DNA of 58,751 nt from positions 13,009-71,759 of the forward strand of contig CACZXF010000030.1 of assembly GCA_902785105.1 (NCBI GenBank), given 5' to 3'. This DNA is from an uncultured Eubacteriales bacterium (GTDB lineage: Bacteria; Bacillota; Clostridia; Christensenellales; Aristaeellaceae). Positions 16,997 to 24,721 of this stretch are shown here, one piece after another. Both the position numbers and the translations under genes were made by a program. Every line of letters starts with the position of its first letter. The first letter of the stretch is position 1. Below the pieces are notes generated by a model. It worked only from the letters and a program-made list of their open reading frames with translations, was not told the DNA's origin and did no database searches.

Positions 16997-17890
16997 TTTT
17001 TCGTCGCCCCGGCGGAAAGCTCTGGGGGAGACGCCGTTGAGGTCGTGGAAGGCCTTGCACAGGTAGCTGGGACTGGAAAAGCCGCAGGCGAGGCTGATCT
17101 CGGTGACGGTGAGGCGGGTCTCCACCAGCATCCGGGCGGCGTTGTTGACGCGATGGCGCAGCAGGTACAGCGTGGGCGTGGTGCCCAGCACCTGCTTGAA
17201 GCTGCGATAGGCCTCCCGTTCGCTGATGCTGGCCGAGGCGGCGATGTCTGCGACGCTGAGGGGCTCGTCGAAGTGGGTGTGGATGAAGGTCAGCATCAGC
17301 TTGACCCGGTCGGCGGAGGCGTCCCGCTCGCTGCCCTTTTCCTCCAGCATCGGCTCCACGAGACCGAACAGCGCCACCCATACCTGAAACAGCCCCGCCA
17401 TGATCTCCAGCTCAAAGCCCCTCGGCTCCGCTGCCGCCAGTCCGAAAACCTCTGTGAGCCTCTCGATGATCCCCCGCTCCGGGGGATTTTCTCGTCTCAG
17501 GGCCAGCGCTTCGAGGCCTGCGCAGCGCTCCAGCGGGGCGATGTACCGGGCGTAGAGGCTCCCCGACCCCGCCAGCAGCGCGGGCATGAACTGTATGACC
17601 CGGAAGGTGGCCGCGTCCCCGGCCATGCGGTGGGTGTGGAGTATGTTGGCGTTGATGAAGTAGCCCTCCCCCGGCGACAGCGTGAACGTGCCGCTGGGTG
17701 TGGTGCACTCCACCGCGCCATCCACCACATATGCCAGCTCCACAAATTCGTGCCAGTGCCAGGACGAGCAGTTGTTGGCGTATTCCGCCAGATTGGACTC
17801 CACCGCGGCGAAGGGGAAGTCGTTCCCGCTGTCCTGGAGGGATTCCCGCAGCTTCTCCGACAGCGACAGGGCGTTCAGATGGTGGATCAT
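16970..17890 (-). CDS. AraC-family transcriptional regulator
   Basis: 306 residues. N-terminal cupin sensor (SSWHWHEFVELAYVVDG, SPGEGYFINANILHTHR) and C-terminal double helix-turn-helix from about residue 200 (EPLSVADIAASASISEREAYRSFKQVLG; VTEISLACGFSSPSYLCKAFHDLNGVSPRAFR). The last nine residues after RRGDE and the stop codon are encoded by repeat E. Such regulators usually sense a sugar and activate nearby genes, but the only immediate neighbour is convergent uvrA, so the target is unclear. Confidence 0.9.
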   Translation of the reverse strand: MIHHLNALSLSEKLRESLQDSGNDFPFAAVESNLAEYANNCSSWHWHEFVELAYVVDGAVECTTPSGTFTLSPGEGYFINANILHTHRMAGDAATFRVIQFMPALLAGSGSLYARYIAPLERCAGLEALALRRENPPERGIIERLTEVFGLAAAEPRGFELEIMAGLFQVWVALFGLVEPMLEEKGSERDASADRVKLMLTFIHTHFDEPLSVADIAASASISEREAYRSFKQVLGTTPTLYLLRHRVNNAARMLVETRLTVTEISLACGFSSPSYLCKAFHDLNGVSPRAFRRGDEKCVIRDGSR

Positions 17891-17960
17891 GGCGGGCGCT
17901 CCTTTTTATGGGTTTCAGACCTGACGGTAAATTGAAGTATATCAGGGAAACAAAATAATC

Positions 17961-18050
17961 CTGTAGGGGCGCCGTTTCGGCGCCCGTCCCCAACGAAACG
18001 CATCGTCCTACCCGGCGGGCGGCGCTACGCCGCCCCTACAGGAGAGCAGG
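17961..18050. repeat. Interspersed repeat, B-type interior
   Basis: CCTGTAGGGGCGCCGTTTCGGCGCC, then an AACGAAACGCATCGTCCTAC spacer, then GGCGGCGCTACGCCGCC and CCCTACAGGAGAG. It lies between divergent araC and the HPr-like gene; no gene is seen in 17891-18215. Confidence 0.85.
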
Positions 18051-18116
18051 TAGCTCCAGAATATTTCCTCTCCTATTATTTTGGCAGGATATTGAAAGTT
18101 TGTGGCAGTCCATTGA

Positions 18117-18145
18117 TTGTTTTGCGGGCTGAAAACAGGTATACT
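18117..18145 (+). promoter_or_regulatory. Promoter of the HPr-like/YczE unit
   Basis: TTGTTT, 17 bases, TATACT, about 70 bases before the start at 18216. Confidence 0.6.
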
Positions 18146-18215
18146 TTAATCAGCGCAAGGGCAATGGCCCCGCGAACATTATAGCACAAATCAGTCCTTA
18201 AAGGGAGGTATTTTC

Positions 18216-18461
18216 ATGAAAATATACGGCATTTCAAACGTCAGCGCGTTCCTGGACCGCGTCATGCGGTGCACGGGGAAGGTGTACAGCGTGGAATCCG
18301 ACGGCGAGACCCGCGACCTCAAGGCTACGGCGGGATATTTGATCAACAGCGGCATCGCCGGCCACCTTGCCGGCATCCGGGAGATCGATCTGGACGTGGA
18401 GAAGCCCGCCGACGTCCGGATGCTGATGACCTACGTCTGCCGCGCCGGCGGCGCGCTGTAA
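18216..18461 (+). CDS. HPr-like small protein without the active-site histidine
   Basis: 81 residues, start supported by GGGAGG 8 bases upstream. The pattern GKVYSVESDGETRDLKATAGYLI...REIDLDVEKPADVRMLMTYV resembles the second half of HPr-fold proteins (DIxLxxNGKxVNLKSIMGVMSL...ITIYADG). The region where HPr carries its phospho-His reads VSAFLDRV and has no His, so classical PTS phosphotransfer is not expected. It is probably co-transcribed with the YczE gene 15 bases downstream. The family call is by eye and tentative. Confidence 0.5.
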   Translation: MKIYGISNVSAFLDRVMRCTGKVYSVESDGETRDLKATAGYLINSGIAGHLAGIREIDLDVEKPADVRMLMTYVCRAGGAL

Positions 18462-18476
18462 AGGGGGAATGGGGTC

Positions 18477-19133
18477 ATGCAGCATGTCCTCGGCGGGGTC
18501 CGTCCCGCTCTGCGGCTTCCCGGCCGGCGCTTCGCCGTGCTGATCGCGGCCCACATCATCTTCGGCTTCGCCAACGCGCTGCTCCGGCTCTCGGGCCAGG
18601 GCAACGATCCCAGCACCGCCCTGGTGCTGGCTCTGGGCCAGCGGCTGGGGCTTTCCCTCTCCACCATGAGCCTGGTGGTCTACGGGCTGTACTTCATCAT
18701 ACAGTTCTCCGCGGACCGCTCCCTGGTGGGCATCGGCACCTTCATCAACTGGGTGTTCATCGGCATACTGACCGACGCCTGCTTCGCCCTCTACAACCGC
18801 ACCTTCGTGTTGCCGGCGGCGCTGCCCTGGCGGCTGGGGGCGGCGGGGATCTCCATCGTGCTGTTCAGCCTGGCGGCCAGCATGTACCAGACGGCGGCCC
18901 TCGGGGTGTCGCCCTACGACAGTCTCTCCATCATTTTGAGCCGCAAAACCGGCCTGCCCTACGTCGGCTGCCGCGTGCTGACGGACAGCCTCAGCGTCCT
19001 CCTCTGCGCAGCTCTCGGCGGTGTGCTGGGCGTCGGCACGCTGATCTGCGCCGTCGGCGTCGGCCCTATCATTACCTTCTTCAACCGCACCGTTTCACAG
19101 AAGCTGACGGGGATGAGAGAGACGAGCGTTTGA
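18477..19133 (+). CDS. YczE/YyaS-family membrane protein
   Basis: 218 residues with about five hydrophobic segments. Family signatures are GNDPSTAL near residue 40, ALGVSPYDSLSIILSRKTGLPY and a C-terminal IGTLICAVGVGPIITFFNR. The family consists of uncharacterised integral membrane proteins, common in Bacillota. It follows the HPr-like gene with AAGGGGG as ribosome site. Confidence 0.82.
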   Translation: MQHVLGGVRPALRLPGRRFAVLIAAHIIFGFANALLRLSGQGNDPSTALVLALGQRLGLSLSTMSLVVYGLYFIIQFSADRSLVGIGTFINWVFIGILTDACFALYNRTFVLPAALPWRLGAAGISIVLFSLAASMYQTAALGVSPYDSLSIILSRKTGLPYVGCRVLTDSLSVLLCAALGGVLGVGTLICAVGVGPIITFFNRTVSQKLTGMRETSV

Positions 19134-19149
19134 GCGAGTTACCAGCTTT

Positions 19150-19262
19150 CCTGTAGGGGCGGCGTTTCGCCGCCCGCTCGATAAAACGCGCCGCCTCGCA
19201 GGGGCGGGCGCCGAAACGGCGCCCCTACAAGGTTGGTTTGTCTCCCCGACAAATTCCAATTC
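19150..19262. repeat. Interspersed repeat, B-type interior with one terminal motif
   Basis: CCTGTAGGGGCGGCGTTTCGCC at the left, GGGCGCCGAAACGGCGCC and CCCTACAAGG at the right, then GTCTCCCCGACAAATTCC and AATTCAT, the shared right-end motif. Confidence 0.85.
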
Positions 19263-19422
19263 ATACTAATCTTAATCTAAAAGTTAGCTAGCCTGCGAGC
19301 GGATTTTTCGTCCTGCCAAGGCGAAAGCCCGCAGGCTTGCTGGCGGCAAGTCAAGGGATTTCAACGCGGGCAGGGCGGAAAAGACGCCGCAGGATGGTTG
19401 ATTTTTAGGTTGAGATTAGTAT
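19263..19422. repeat. MITE-like element G, 160 bases
   Basis: The ends ATACTAATCTTAATCTAAAA and, inverted, ATACTAATCTCAACCTAAAA match over about 20 bases. The interior is one long imperfect palindrome (CCTGCGAGCGG...CCGCAGG, GGATTTTTCGTCCTGCC against GGGCAGGGCGGAAAAG). It has no coding capacity. It is a different family from the flanking B repeat and a single copy here. Confidence 0.75.
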
Positions 19423-19457
19423 CATAAGGGTGGACTGAACAGTTACTATTTGGGCAT

Positions 19458-19488
19458 AAAAAACCCGCCGCATTGCGGCGGGTTTCTT
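19458..19488 (-). terminator. Terminator of the ferredoxin gene
   Basis: On the minus strand AAACCCGCCGC pairs with GCGGCGGGTTT and runs into T residues. Confidence 0.85.
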
Positions 19489-19496
19489 TGAAAAAA

Positions 19497-19667
19497 TCAG
19501 CCCTCCTGGGGAGCGCCAACGGGGCAAACGCCCGCGCAGGAACCGCAGGACACGCACAGATCGGCATCGATCACGAACTTGCCATCGCCTTCGCTGATGG
19601 CGGAAACGGGACACTCGTCAGCACAGGTGCCGCAGGAGACGCACTCGTCAGAAATAACATATGCCAT
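19497..19667 (-). CDS. 2[4Fe-4S] ferredoxin
   Basis: 56 residues. Two cysteine clusters CxxCxxCxxxCP are visible: CVSCGTCADECP and CVSCGSCAGVCP, separated by a short SAISEGDGKFVIDADL spacer, the clostridial ferredoxin layout. It carries low-potential electrons in anaerobic metabolism. GGAGGT lies 9 bases before the ATG, a consensus promoter lies upstream and a terminator follows, so it is monocistronic. Confidence 0.96.
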   Translation of the reverse strand: MAYVISDECVSCGTCADECPVSAISEGDGKFVIDADLCVSCGSCAGVCPVGAPQEG

Positions 19668-19701
19668 AGTATAATACCTCCGTGTTTTTTTTGATGGGAC
19701 T

Positions 19702-19730
19702 ATTATACATCAAAACGCATCAAATTGCAA
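19702..19730 (-). promoter_or_regulatory. Ferredoxin promoter
   Basis: On the minus strand TTGCAA, 17 bases, TATAAT, about 35 bases before the ATG. Confidence 0.8.
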
Positions 19731-19866
19731 GAGGTAATTCAAAAAAAACTAACTTTTTCCGTTATGCACCGCTAACAGGCCCCTTAAAACCGGGATTTTT
19801 GCAAGTTAGCGATGAAAAACTGCAAAAATTATACGACGCTAACCGGGTTAGGATTATGCAATTAAG

Positions 19867-19899
19867 AATGGGGAGCAAGGACAATGCCTGCTCCCCATA
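19867..19899 (-). terminator. Hairpin after the first cyclophilin gene
   Basis: ATGGGGAGCA pairs with TGCTCCCCAT (loop about 11 bases), followed on the minus strand by TCTTAATT. It ends the five-gene minus-strand unit. Confidence 0.7.
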
Positions 19900-19902
19900 T
19901 CG

Positions 19903-20430
19903 TCATTTGCTGTACTTCTCCACCTTGTATTCGACGCCGTCGGTGTCCACGGTGACGCGCTTCATGCGCTGCTCCTGGACGGGGCGGTCCTGGAAGCCGG
20001 TGGGGGTGTTGGCGATCTGGTCCACCACCTCGATGCCCTCCAGGACGATGCCGAAGGCGGCGTAGTCGCCGTCGAGGTGCGGGGCGTTGGCGTGCATGAT
20101 GAAGAACTGGGAGCCGGCGGAGTTGGGCATCATGGAGCGGGCCATGGAGAGCACGCCGCGGGTGTGCTTTAAGGTGTTTTGCTTGAAGCCGTTGCGGGCG
20201 AATTCGCCCTTGATGGTGTAGCCGGGGCCGCCCATGCCGGTGCCCTGGGGGTCGCCGCCCTGGATCATAAAGCCGGGGATGACGCGATGGAAGATCAGGC
20301 CGTCATAAAAGCCCTTTTCGATCAGGTTGACGAAGTTTGCCACGGTGTTCGGCGCGACCTCGGGATAGAGCTCCGCCTTGATAATGCCGCCGTTTTCCAT
20401 TTCGATGGTGACGATGGGGTTCTTGCTCAT
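19903..20430 (-). CDS. Cyclophilin-type peptidyl-prolyl isomerase, cytosolic
   Basis: 175 residues. Cyclophilin core: APNTVANFVNLIEKGFYDGLIFHRVIPGFMIQGGDP (catalytic Arg in FHRV), GYTIKGEF, RGVLSMARS, SAGSQFFIM and HLDGDYAAFG. No signal peptide. It is the third of three tandem cyclophilin genes, 30 bases after the secreted one. It speeds proline isomerisation in protein folding. Confidence 0.95.
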   Translation of the reverse strand: MSKNPIVTIEMENGGIIKAELYPEVAPNTVANFVNLIEKGFYDGLIFHRVIPGFMIQGGDPQGTGMGGPGYTIKGEFARNGFKQNTLKHTRGVLSMARSMMPNSAGSQFFIMHANAPHLDGDYAAFGIVLEGIEVVDQIANTPTGFQDRPVQEQRMKRVTVDTDGVEYKVEKYSK

Positions 20431-20460
20431 AATGGGTTCCTCCTGTGGAATTGTTATTTT

Positions 20461-21045
20461 TTACCGGATTTTTTCCGCCTCATAGGTCTCGCCGTAGGTC
20501 TCCACCCGGATGGTCTTGATCTTCTGCTCCTGGATGGGGCGGTCGCTGGCGTCGGTCTGGGTGGCGGCGATGGCGTCCACCACGTCCATGCCCTCGGTGA
20601 CGCGGCCAAAGGCGGCGTACTGGCCGTCGAGGTGGGGGGCGTTCTGGTGCATGATGAAGAACTGGCTTCCGGCGGAATCGGGGTTCATGGAGCGGGCCAT
20701 GGAGATGACGCCGCGCTCGTGGGAGAGGTCGTTTTCAAGGCCGTTAGCGGCGAACTCGCCCTTGATGCTGTAGCCGGGGCCGCCCGCGCCGGTGCCGGTG
20801 GGGTCGCCGCCCTGGATCATGAAGCCCGCGATGACGCGATGGAAGATCAGGCCGTCGTAGAAGCCCGCATTGGCTAATTCAATGAAGTTTGCCACGGTGT
20901 TCGGGGCTTTCTCCGGCAGCAGCTCCAGCGCGATGACGCCGCCGTTTTCCATCTCGATGGTGGCGGTGGGGTTCTGGGCCGCCAGCGCCGCGCCGCCCAG
21001 GGTCAGCGCCAGCACCAGCGCCAGCGTGATGATTAGCTTTTTCAT
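20461..21045 (-). CDS. Cyclophilin-type peptidyl-prolyl isomerase, secreted
   Basis: 194 residues. N-terminal signal peptide MKKLIITLALVLALTLGGAALAA, then a cyclophilin domain with FHRVIAGFMIQGGDP, GYSIKGEFAANG, RGVISMARSMNPDSAGSQFFIM and HLDGQYAAFGRV. No lipobox. The start overlaps the end of the upstream lipoprotein cyclophilin by four bases, so translation is coupled. It probably folds exported proteins outside the membrane. Confidence 0.93.
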   Translation of the reverse strand: MKKLIITLALVLALTLGGAALAAQNPTATIEMENGGVIALELLPEKAPNTVANFIELANAGFYDGLIFHRVIAGFMIQGGDPTGTGAGGPGYSIKGEFAANGLENDLSHERGVISMARSMNPDSAGSQFFIMHQNAPHLDGQYAAFGRVTEGMDVVDAIAATQTDASDRPIQEQKIKTIRVETYGETYEAEKIR

Positions 21046-21686
21046 TTCTTTTCCTCCTTGTCCTTGCCGTCCACTTTGGCCTTGTCCAGCTTTTCCGGTT
21101 CATAGTCCACGTCGAAGGTCCTGACGCGGATGTTTTTGATGACCAGCTTGTCCAGCGGCACATAGCTGCCGTCCACCGGCTTGGAGCCGATGCTGTCCAG
21201 CACCGCCAGGCTCTGCTCGTCCATGATGCGCCCGAAGGCGGCGTACTGGCCGTCGTATTCGGGATAGCTGCCCTCCATGATGAAGAACTGACTGCCCGCC
21301 GTGTCGTAATTGCTCTTGCGGGCCATGGAGATGGTGCCGCGCATGTGGGAGAGGCTGTTTTCAAAGCCGTTGGCCCGGAACTCGCCCTTGATGTAATAGC
21401 CGGGGTCGCCGGTGCCGTTGTCGTTGGGGTCGCCGGACTGTATCAGCACGTTGGACACCACCCGGAACACCGTCAGGTCGTCGTAAAACTTGTCGTTGGC
21501 CAGCTTCACGAAGTTCGCCACGGTGTTGGGCGCGATCTGCGGGTACAGCTCGAAGTGCATCTGACTGCCGTCCGACATGGTGATGGTGGCGATGGGGTTC
21601 TGCTCGATGCCGGAATAGGGGTTTTTCTTCTTGCAGCCGGTCAGCAGCAACGCCAGCAGCAGCAGAACCAGCCCGAGGCGCTTCAT
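21042..21686 (-). CDS. Cyclophilin-type peptidyl-prolyl isomerase, lipoprotein
   Basis: 214 residues from MKRLGLVLLLLALLLTGC, a clear lipobox (LTGC). The domain is more diverged than its two neighbours: TVFRVVSNVLIQSGDP replaces FHRVIxGFMIQGGDP (the Arg is kept), while RGTISMARK, TAGSQFFIM and YDGQYAAFGR remain. It ends in a charged DKAKVDGKDKEEKK tail. It overlaps hemZ by four bases upstream and the secreted cyclophilin by four bases downstream. Likely a membrane-anchored foldase. Confidence 0.9.
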   Translation of the reverse strand: MKRLGLVLLLLALLLTGCKKKNPYSGIEQNPIATITMSDGSQMHFELYPQIAPNTVANFVKLANDKFYDDLTVFRVVSNVLIQSGDPNDNGTGDPGYYIKGEFRANGFENSLSHMRGTISMARKSNYDTAGSQFFIMEGSYPEYDGQYAAFGRIMDEQSLAVLDSIGSKPVDGSYVPLDKLVIKNIRVRTFDVDYEPEKLDKAKVDGKDKEEKK

Positions 21687-23140
21687 CGTCCCACCTCCCC
21701 GCAGAGTATCACCGAGCGCTTGCGGGCGACCATTTCGTCCACGCGGGCGATGTACTCGTCGATGTTGCGGACGTTGGGCGCCCGCTCGATGCGCAGGGTC
21801 CGGTCGAACAGCCACTTTGAGATGGCCCCGGCGCCCAGCGCCAGCACGCTCACCGTCTCCTCCATGTTGCCGATGTTATAGAGACATGCCTTTCCCGGCA
21901 GCGCGTAGCCCACGTTTTCCAGGTTGCCCGCCATGTACTTCTGACGATAGAGGTAATAGGGGCGATACCCCTGTCCCATCAGGCGGCTTCTCGCCGTGGT
22001 AATCATCTCCGCCGCGCCCTCGGCGTTGGTCTGGGTGTGGCCCCCGGCGACGGTCAACTGCTCGTGGAGCTTTGAGGAGCGCTTGATGGCGAGGCTGTGG
22101 ACGGTGACGCTCTCGGGCCGCAGGCCCTCCACCACGTCCAGCGTATGCCGGAAGTCCGCCACAGTTTCCCCGGGCAGGGCGGCGATGAGGTCCATGTTGA
22201 TGTCGTCGAAGCCCAGCTTCCGGGCCAGCGCGTAGGCCTCCAAAGTCTCCGCGCCGGTGTGGGCGCGGCCAATGCGCTTCAGAGTTTCATCGTTGAAGGT
22301 CTGGGGATTGACGGAAATCCGTCCAATGCCCCGGTCCCTCAGCATCCTCAGCTTTTCCTCGTCGATGGTGTCCGGTCTCCCCGCCTCCACGGTCCACTCC
22401 ACGGCGGTGGGGAAGGCGGTCTGGGCCGCGATGAGTATCCTTTCCAGATCGGCGCAGGGGATGGCCGTGGGCGTGCCGCCGCCGACGTAGCCCGCCCGCA
22501 GGGTGTAGCCCGCCTCGTCCATCAGCGCCCTGCACATTGCGATCTCTCTGAGCAACGCGTCCACATAGGGCGCGACCCTCTTGCCGTCGCCGATCTCCCC
22601 GGCGGAGAAGGAGCAGTAGGAGCAGCGGGTCTTGCAGAAGGGGATGCCGATATACAGATCAAACTGGTTCGCCGGGGCCTCCCGTATGCCCGCCTGCATT
22701 TTGGCGATCTCGCCCAGCAACGCGGCGCGGTCGGGGGAGACGTCGTAGGCCGTCTGCACGTTCTGAACGGCGTCCTCCAGCGACATGCCCGCCTCGATGG
22801 CCTCATAGAGCAGCCGCGTGGGCCGTATGCCGGTCAGACTTCCCCAGGGCGGACGGGTCCCGGTCAATTCCTTCAAGAGGTTGTACAGCGCCAGCTTCAC
22901 CTGCCGCTTGCGCAGGCGCTTGACCTCCACCGGCGTGCCGGTGAAGGCGGGCTGGTCCAGCACGCTCTCCCGGTCATCGCTCATCCAGCGGTCGATCCAA
23001 TGGCCGTCCCTGTCGGTGAAGTGATGCTCAAACACCGTCTCGCCGTCGGTGAGGCTGATCTGTATGTCGCCGTAGAACAGCCGCAGCACGTCGCCCAGAT
23101 CGGAGAAATATTCCGGGGTATCCGTGATGATTCGGATCAT
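21683..23140 (-). CDS. hemZ: Coproporphyrinogen dehydrogenase-like radical SAM protein HemZ
   Basis: 485 residues. The radical SAM cluster is CKTRCSYCSF (CxxxCxxC) near residue 170, with GYVGGGTPTA and the HemN-like RISVNPQTFNDETLKRIGR. The N-terminal 150 residues with GSLTGIRPTRLLYEA are characteristic of the Firmicutes HemZ family. Assigned role: oxygen-independent conversion of coproporphyrinogen III. It overlaps the hydrolase upstream and the cyclophilin downstream by four bases each. Confidence 0.93.
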   Translation of the reverse strand: MIRIITDTPEYFSDLGDVLRLFYGDIQISLTDGETVFEHHFTDRDGHWIDRWMSDDRESVLDQPAFTGTPVEVKRLRKRQVKLALYNLLKELTGTRPPWGSLTGIRPTRLLYEAIEAGMSLEDAVQNVQTAYDVSPDRAALLGEIAKMQAGIREAPANQFDLYIGIPFCKTRCSYCSFSAGEIGDGKRVAPYVDALLREIAMCRALMDEAGYTLRAGYVGGGTPTAIPCADLERILIAAQTAFPTAVEWTVEAGRPDTIDEEKLRMLRDRGIGRISVNPQTFNDETLKRIGRAHTGAETLEAYALARKLGFDDINMDLIAALPGETVADFRHTLDVVEGLRPESVTVHSLAIKRSSKLHEQLTVAGGHTQTNAEGAAEMITTARSRLMGQGYRPYYLYRQKYMAGNLENVGYALPGKACLYNIGNMEETVSVLALGAGAISKWLFDRTLRIERAPNVRNIDEYIARVDEMVARKRSVILCGEVGR

Positions 23141-23757
23141 AGGCGATAGCGGCTCCTTTCCGTGCCGATGGTGGTGCTCGGGCCGTGGCCGGGGTAGACC
23201 TTCAGCTCTGGAGGCAGGGCCAGCAGTTTTTTAAGCGACAGTATCATCGCCCGCTGATCACCGCCGTAGAGGTCCATCCGCCCGAACCCGGCCTTAAACA
23301 GCGTGTCCCCGGTGAACAGCAGGTCCTCGCCGGTCACCCGCAGACAGACGGAGCCCCTGGAGTGGCCGGGGGTGGGGATGACCTCGAACTCCATGCCCGC
23401 GGCGGAGAGCTTCTCCCCGAAGGGCCGCGCCTCTATGGCCGGGCCGGGCATATCGTCCCTGCCCATCAGGCTGTAGAGGCCGTTCAGCCGGGGATCATTC
23501 AGTATCTCTATGTCCTCTTCGGCGATGTAGACTGACGCGCTGGTGTCCCGCGCCAGCTCGCCGACAGCCATGATGTGGTCAAAGTGGCCGTGGGTCAGCA
23601 GTATCGCCGCCAGCCTCCGGGGGCCGAGGGCGTTTTTGAGTTTGATGTAATCGTCGCCGGGATCGACCAGCACGCAGTCGTCCCGCCCCTCCATGTAAAT
23701 CAGATAGGCGTTTTCCTGGATATCGCCGCAGACGATGGTCCTGATCTGTATGGACAT
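23137..23757 (-). CDS. Metallo-beta-lactamase-fold hydrolase (glyoxalase II-like)
   Basis: 206 residues from the ATG after GGGAGG; an upstream ATG at 23778 lacks a ribosome site. The zinc ligands are in THGHFDH, with later GHSRGS, FTGDTLF and PGHGPSTT. Substrates of this small class are often thioesters. Pairing of this family with hemZ is common in Bacillota. It is the first gene of a five-gene unit running to 19903. Confidence 0.9.
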   Translation of the reverse strand: MSIQIRTIVCGDIQENAYLIYMEGRDDCVLVDPGDDYIKLKNALGPRRLAAILLTHGHFDHIMAVGELARDTSASVYIAEEDIEILNDPRLNGLYSLMGRDDMPGPAIEARPFGEKLSAAGMEFEVIPTPGHSRGSVCLRVTGEDLLFTGDTLFKAGFGRMDLYGGDQRAMILSLKKLLALPPELKVYPGHGPSTTIGTERSRYRL

Positions 23758-23778
23758 GACAGCCTCCCTATATATCAC

Positions 23779-23809
23779 TTGACAGCACGGCAGGGTTTGC
23801 GCTATTATA
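23779..23809. promoter_or_regulatory. Possible overlapping divergent promoters
   Basis: On the minus strand TATAAT (23804-23809) sits 47 bases before the hydrolase start but lacks a good -35. On the plus strand TTGACA (23779-23784), 18 bases, TATTAT points towards a stretch with strong hairpins (CAGGCCGC...GCGGCCTG at 23864-23896; GCTATAT-tatc-ATATAGC). No plus-strand gene follows. Confidence 0.35.
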
Positions 23810-23981
23810 ACGGCAGGAAGGGATGACGCTTTTGGACGGCTTCTCCCCTTCTGTACGGAGACAGGCCGCTATCCTTTGCGCGGGATGGCGGCCTGAACTT
23901 TAAGGCTCACGCCTCATGGCTATATTATCATATAGCAGCCTTCAATTCAATTCGCATTTGGTTAAAACGGCAAGACAGTTA

Positions 23982-24527
23982 TTACATCCCCGAAACGCGG
24001 TACCACGCGCCGCTGACGCGGCTGTCCTCATCGAAGAACACCACCAAAATTTCATCCTTCAGTTCATCCTCGGCGTTGTCGCGGATGAGCCAGGCCACCT
24101 CCTCGGGGTAGTCCCATATCTGGGGCACGCCCTCCATCAGAGCCTGGGCTTCGTTGCGGTACATGCCGTTTTGGATGCCGCAGAGGGTGTCCGACGTGTT
24201 TTCGGGCCGCAGGTCGATGAAGGTCACCACGCCGCCGTTGCCCCGCAGGGCCAGCGCGTCGCCGACGTAACTCTCGGCGTATTCTTCGCCCGCCTCGAAG
24301 GTCAGTCCGCCCACCTGCGCCGCCGCCTCTGAGATGGTCTGACCAAAATAGCCCGAAAGCTCGCGGCCCGTGGTTGCGGCGGCCTCCGTCTCACCGATCA
24401 CCTGGGAAAGGTCCGGAAGCTCCGCTGTCTCCTCGATCACCTGAGACAGGTCCGGAAGCTCCGCCGTCTCAGCCGCGCCCGCCGCCCACAGCAGCAGCGC
24501 CAGCACGATCAGCAGCCTGCGCTTCAT
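23982..24527 (-). CDS. Secreted protein of unknown function
   Basis: 181 residues. Signal peptide MKRRLLIVLALLLWAAGA, then two copies of a 13-residue unit (TAELPDLSQVIEE, TAELPDLSQVIGE). The remainder (SGYFGQTISEAAAQVGGLTFEAGEEYAESY, then GGVVTFIDLR and ILVVFFDEDSRVSGAWYRVSGM) looks like a small alpha/beta domain. I do not recognise a family. It is a single-gene unit. Confidence 0.75.
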   Translation of the reverse strand: MKRRLLIVLALLLWAAGAAETAELPDLSQVIEETAELPDLSQVIGETEAAATTGRELSGYFGQTISEAAAQVGGLTFEAGEEYAESYVGDALALRGNGGVVTFIDLRPENTSDTLCGIQNGMYRNEAQALMEGVPQIWDYPEEVAWLIRDNAEDELKDEILVVFFDEDSRVSGAWYRVSGM

Positions 24528-24554
24528 GTTGCATGACCTCGCTTTCTTGATTTG

Positions 24555-24673
24555 AGAAACAGGGATTTATCGGGGTAATGCGTAATTCATAATTCATAAT
24601 GCGTAATTGGAAAATACCTATCGTGTCAGCATTCTCATAATTACGAATTACGCATTATGACAAATTCCAATTC
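24555..24673. repeat. Interspersed repeat, AT-rich third interior with shared ends
   Basis: Left end AACAGGGATTTATCGGGG, right end GACAAATTCCAATTCAC, the same terminal motifs as B and C copies. The interior is instead an AT-rich inverted repeat (AATGCGTAATTCATAATTC against GAATTACGCATTATG). Confidence 0.8.
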
Positions 24674-24721
24674 ACCGCTCCCTCTATTATGCCACATCCC
24701 CGTCTCCCCGTCAATTGCCCG

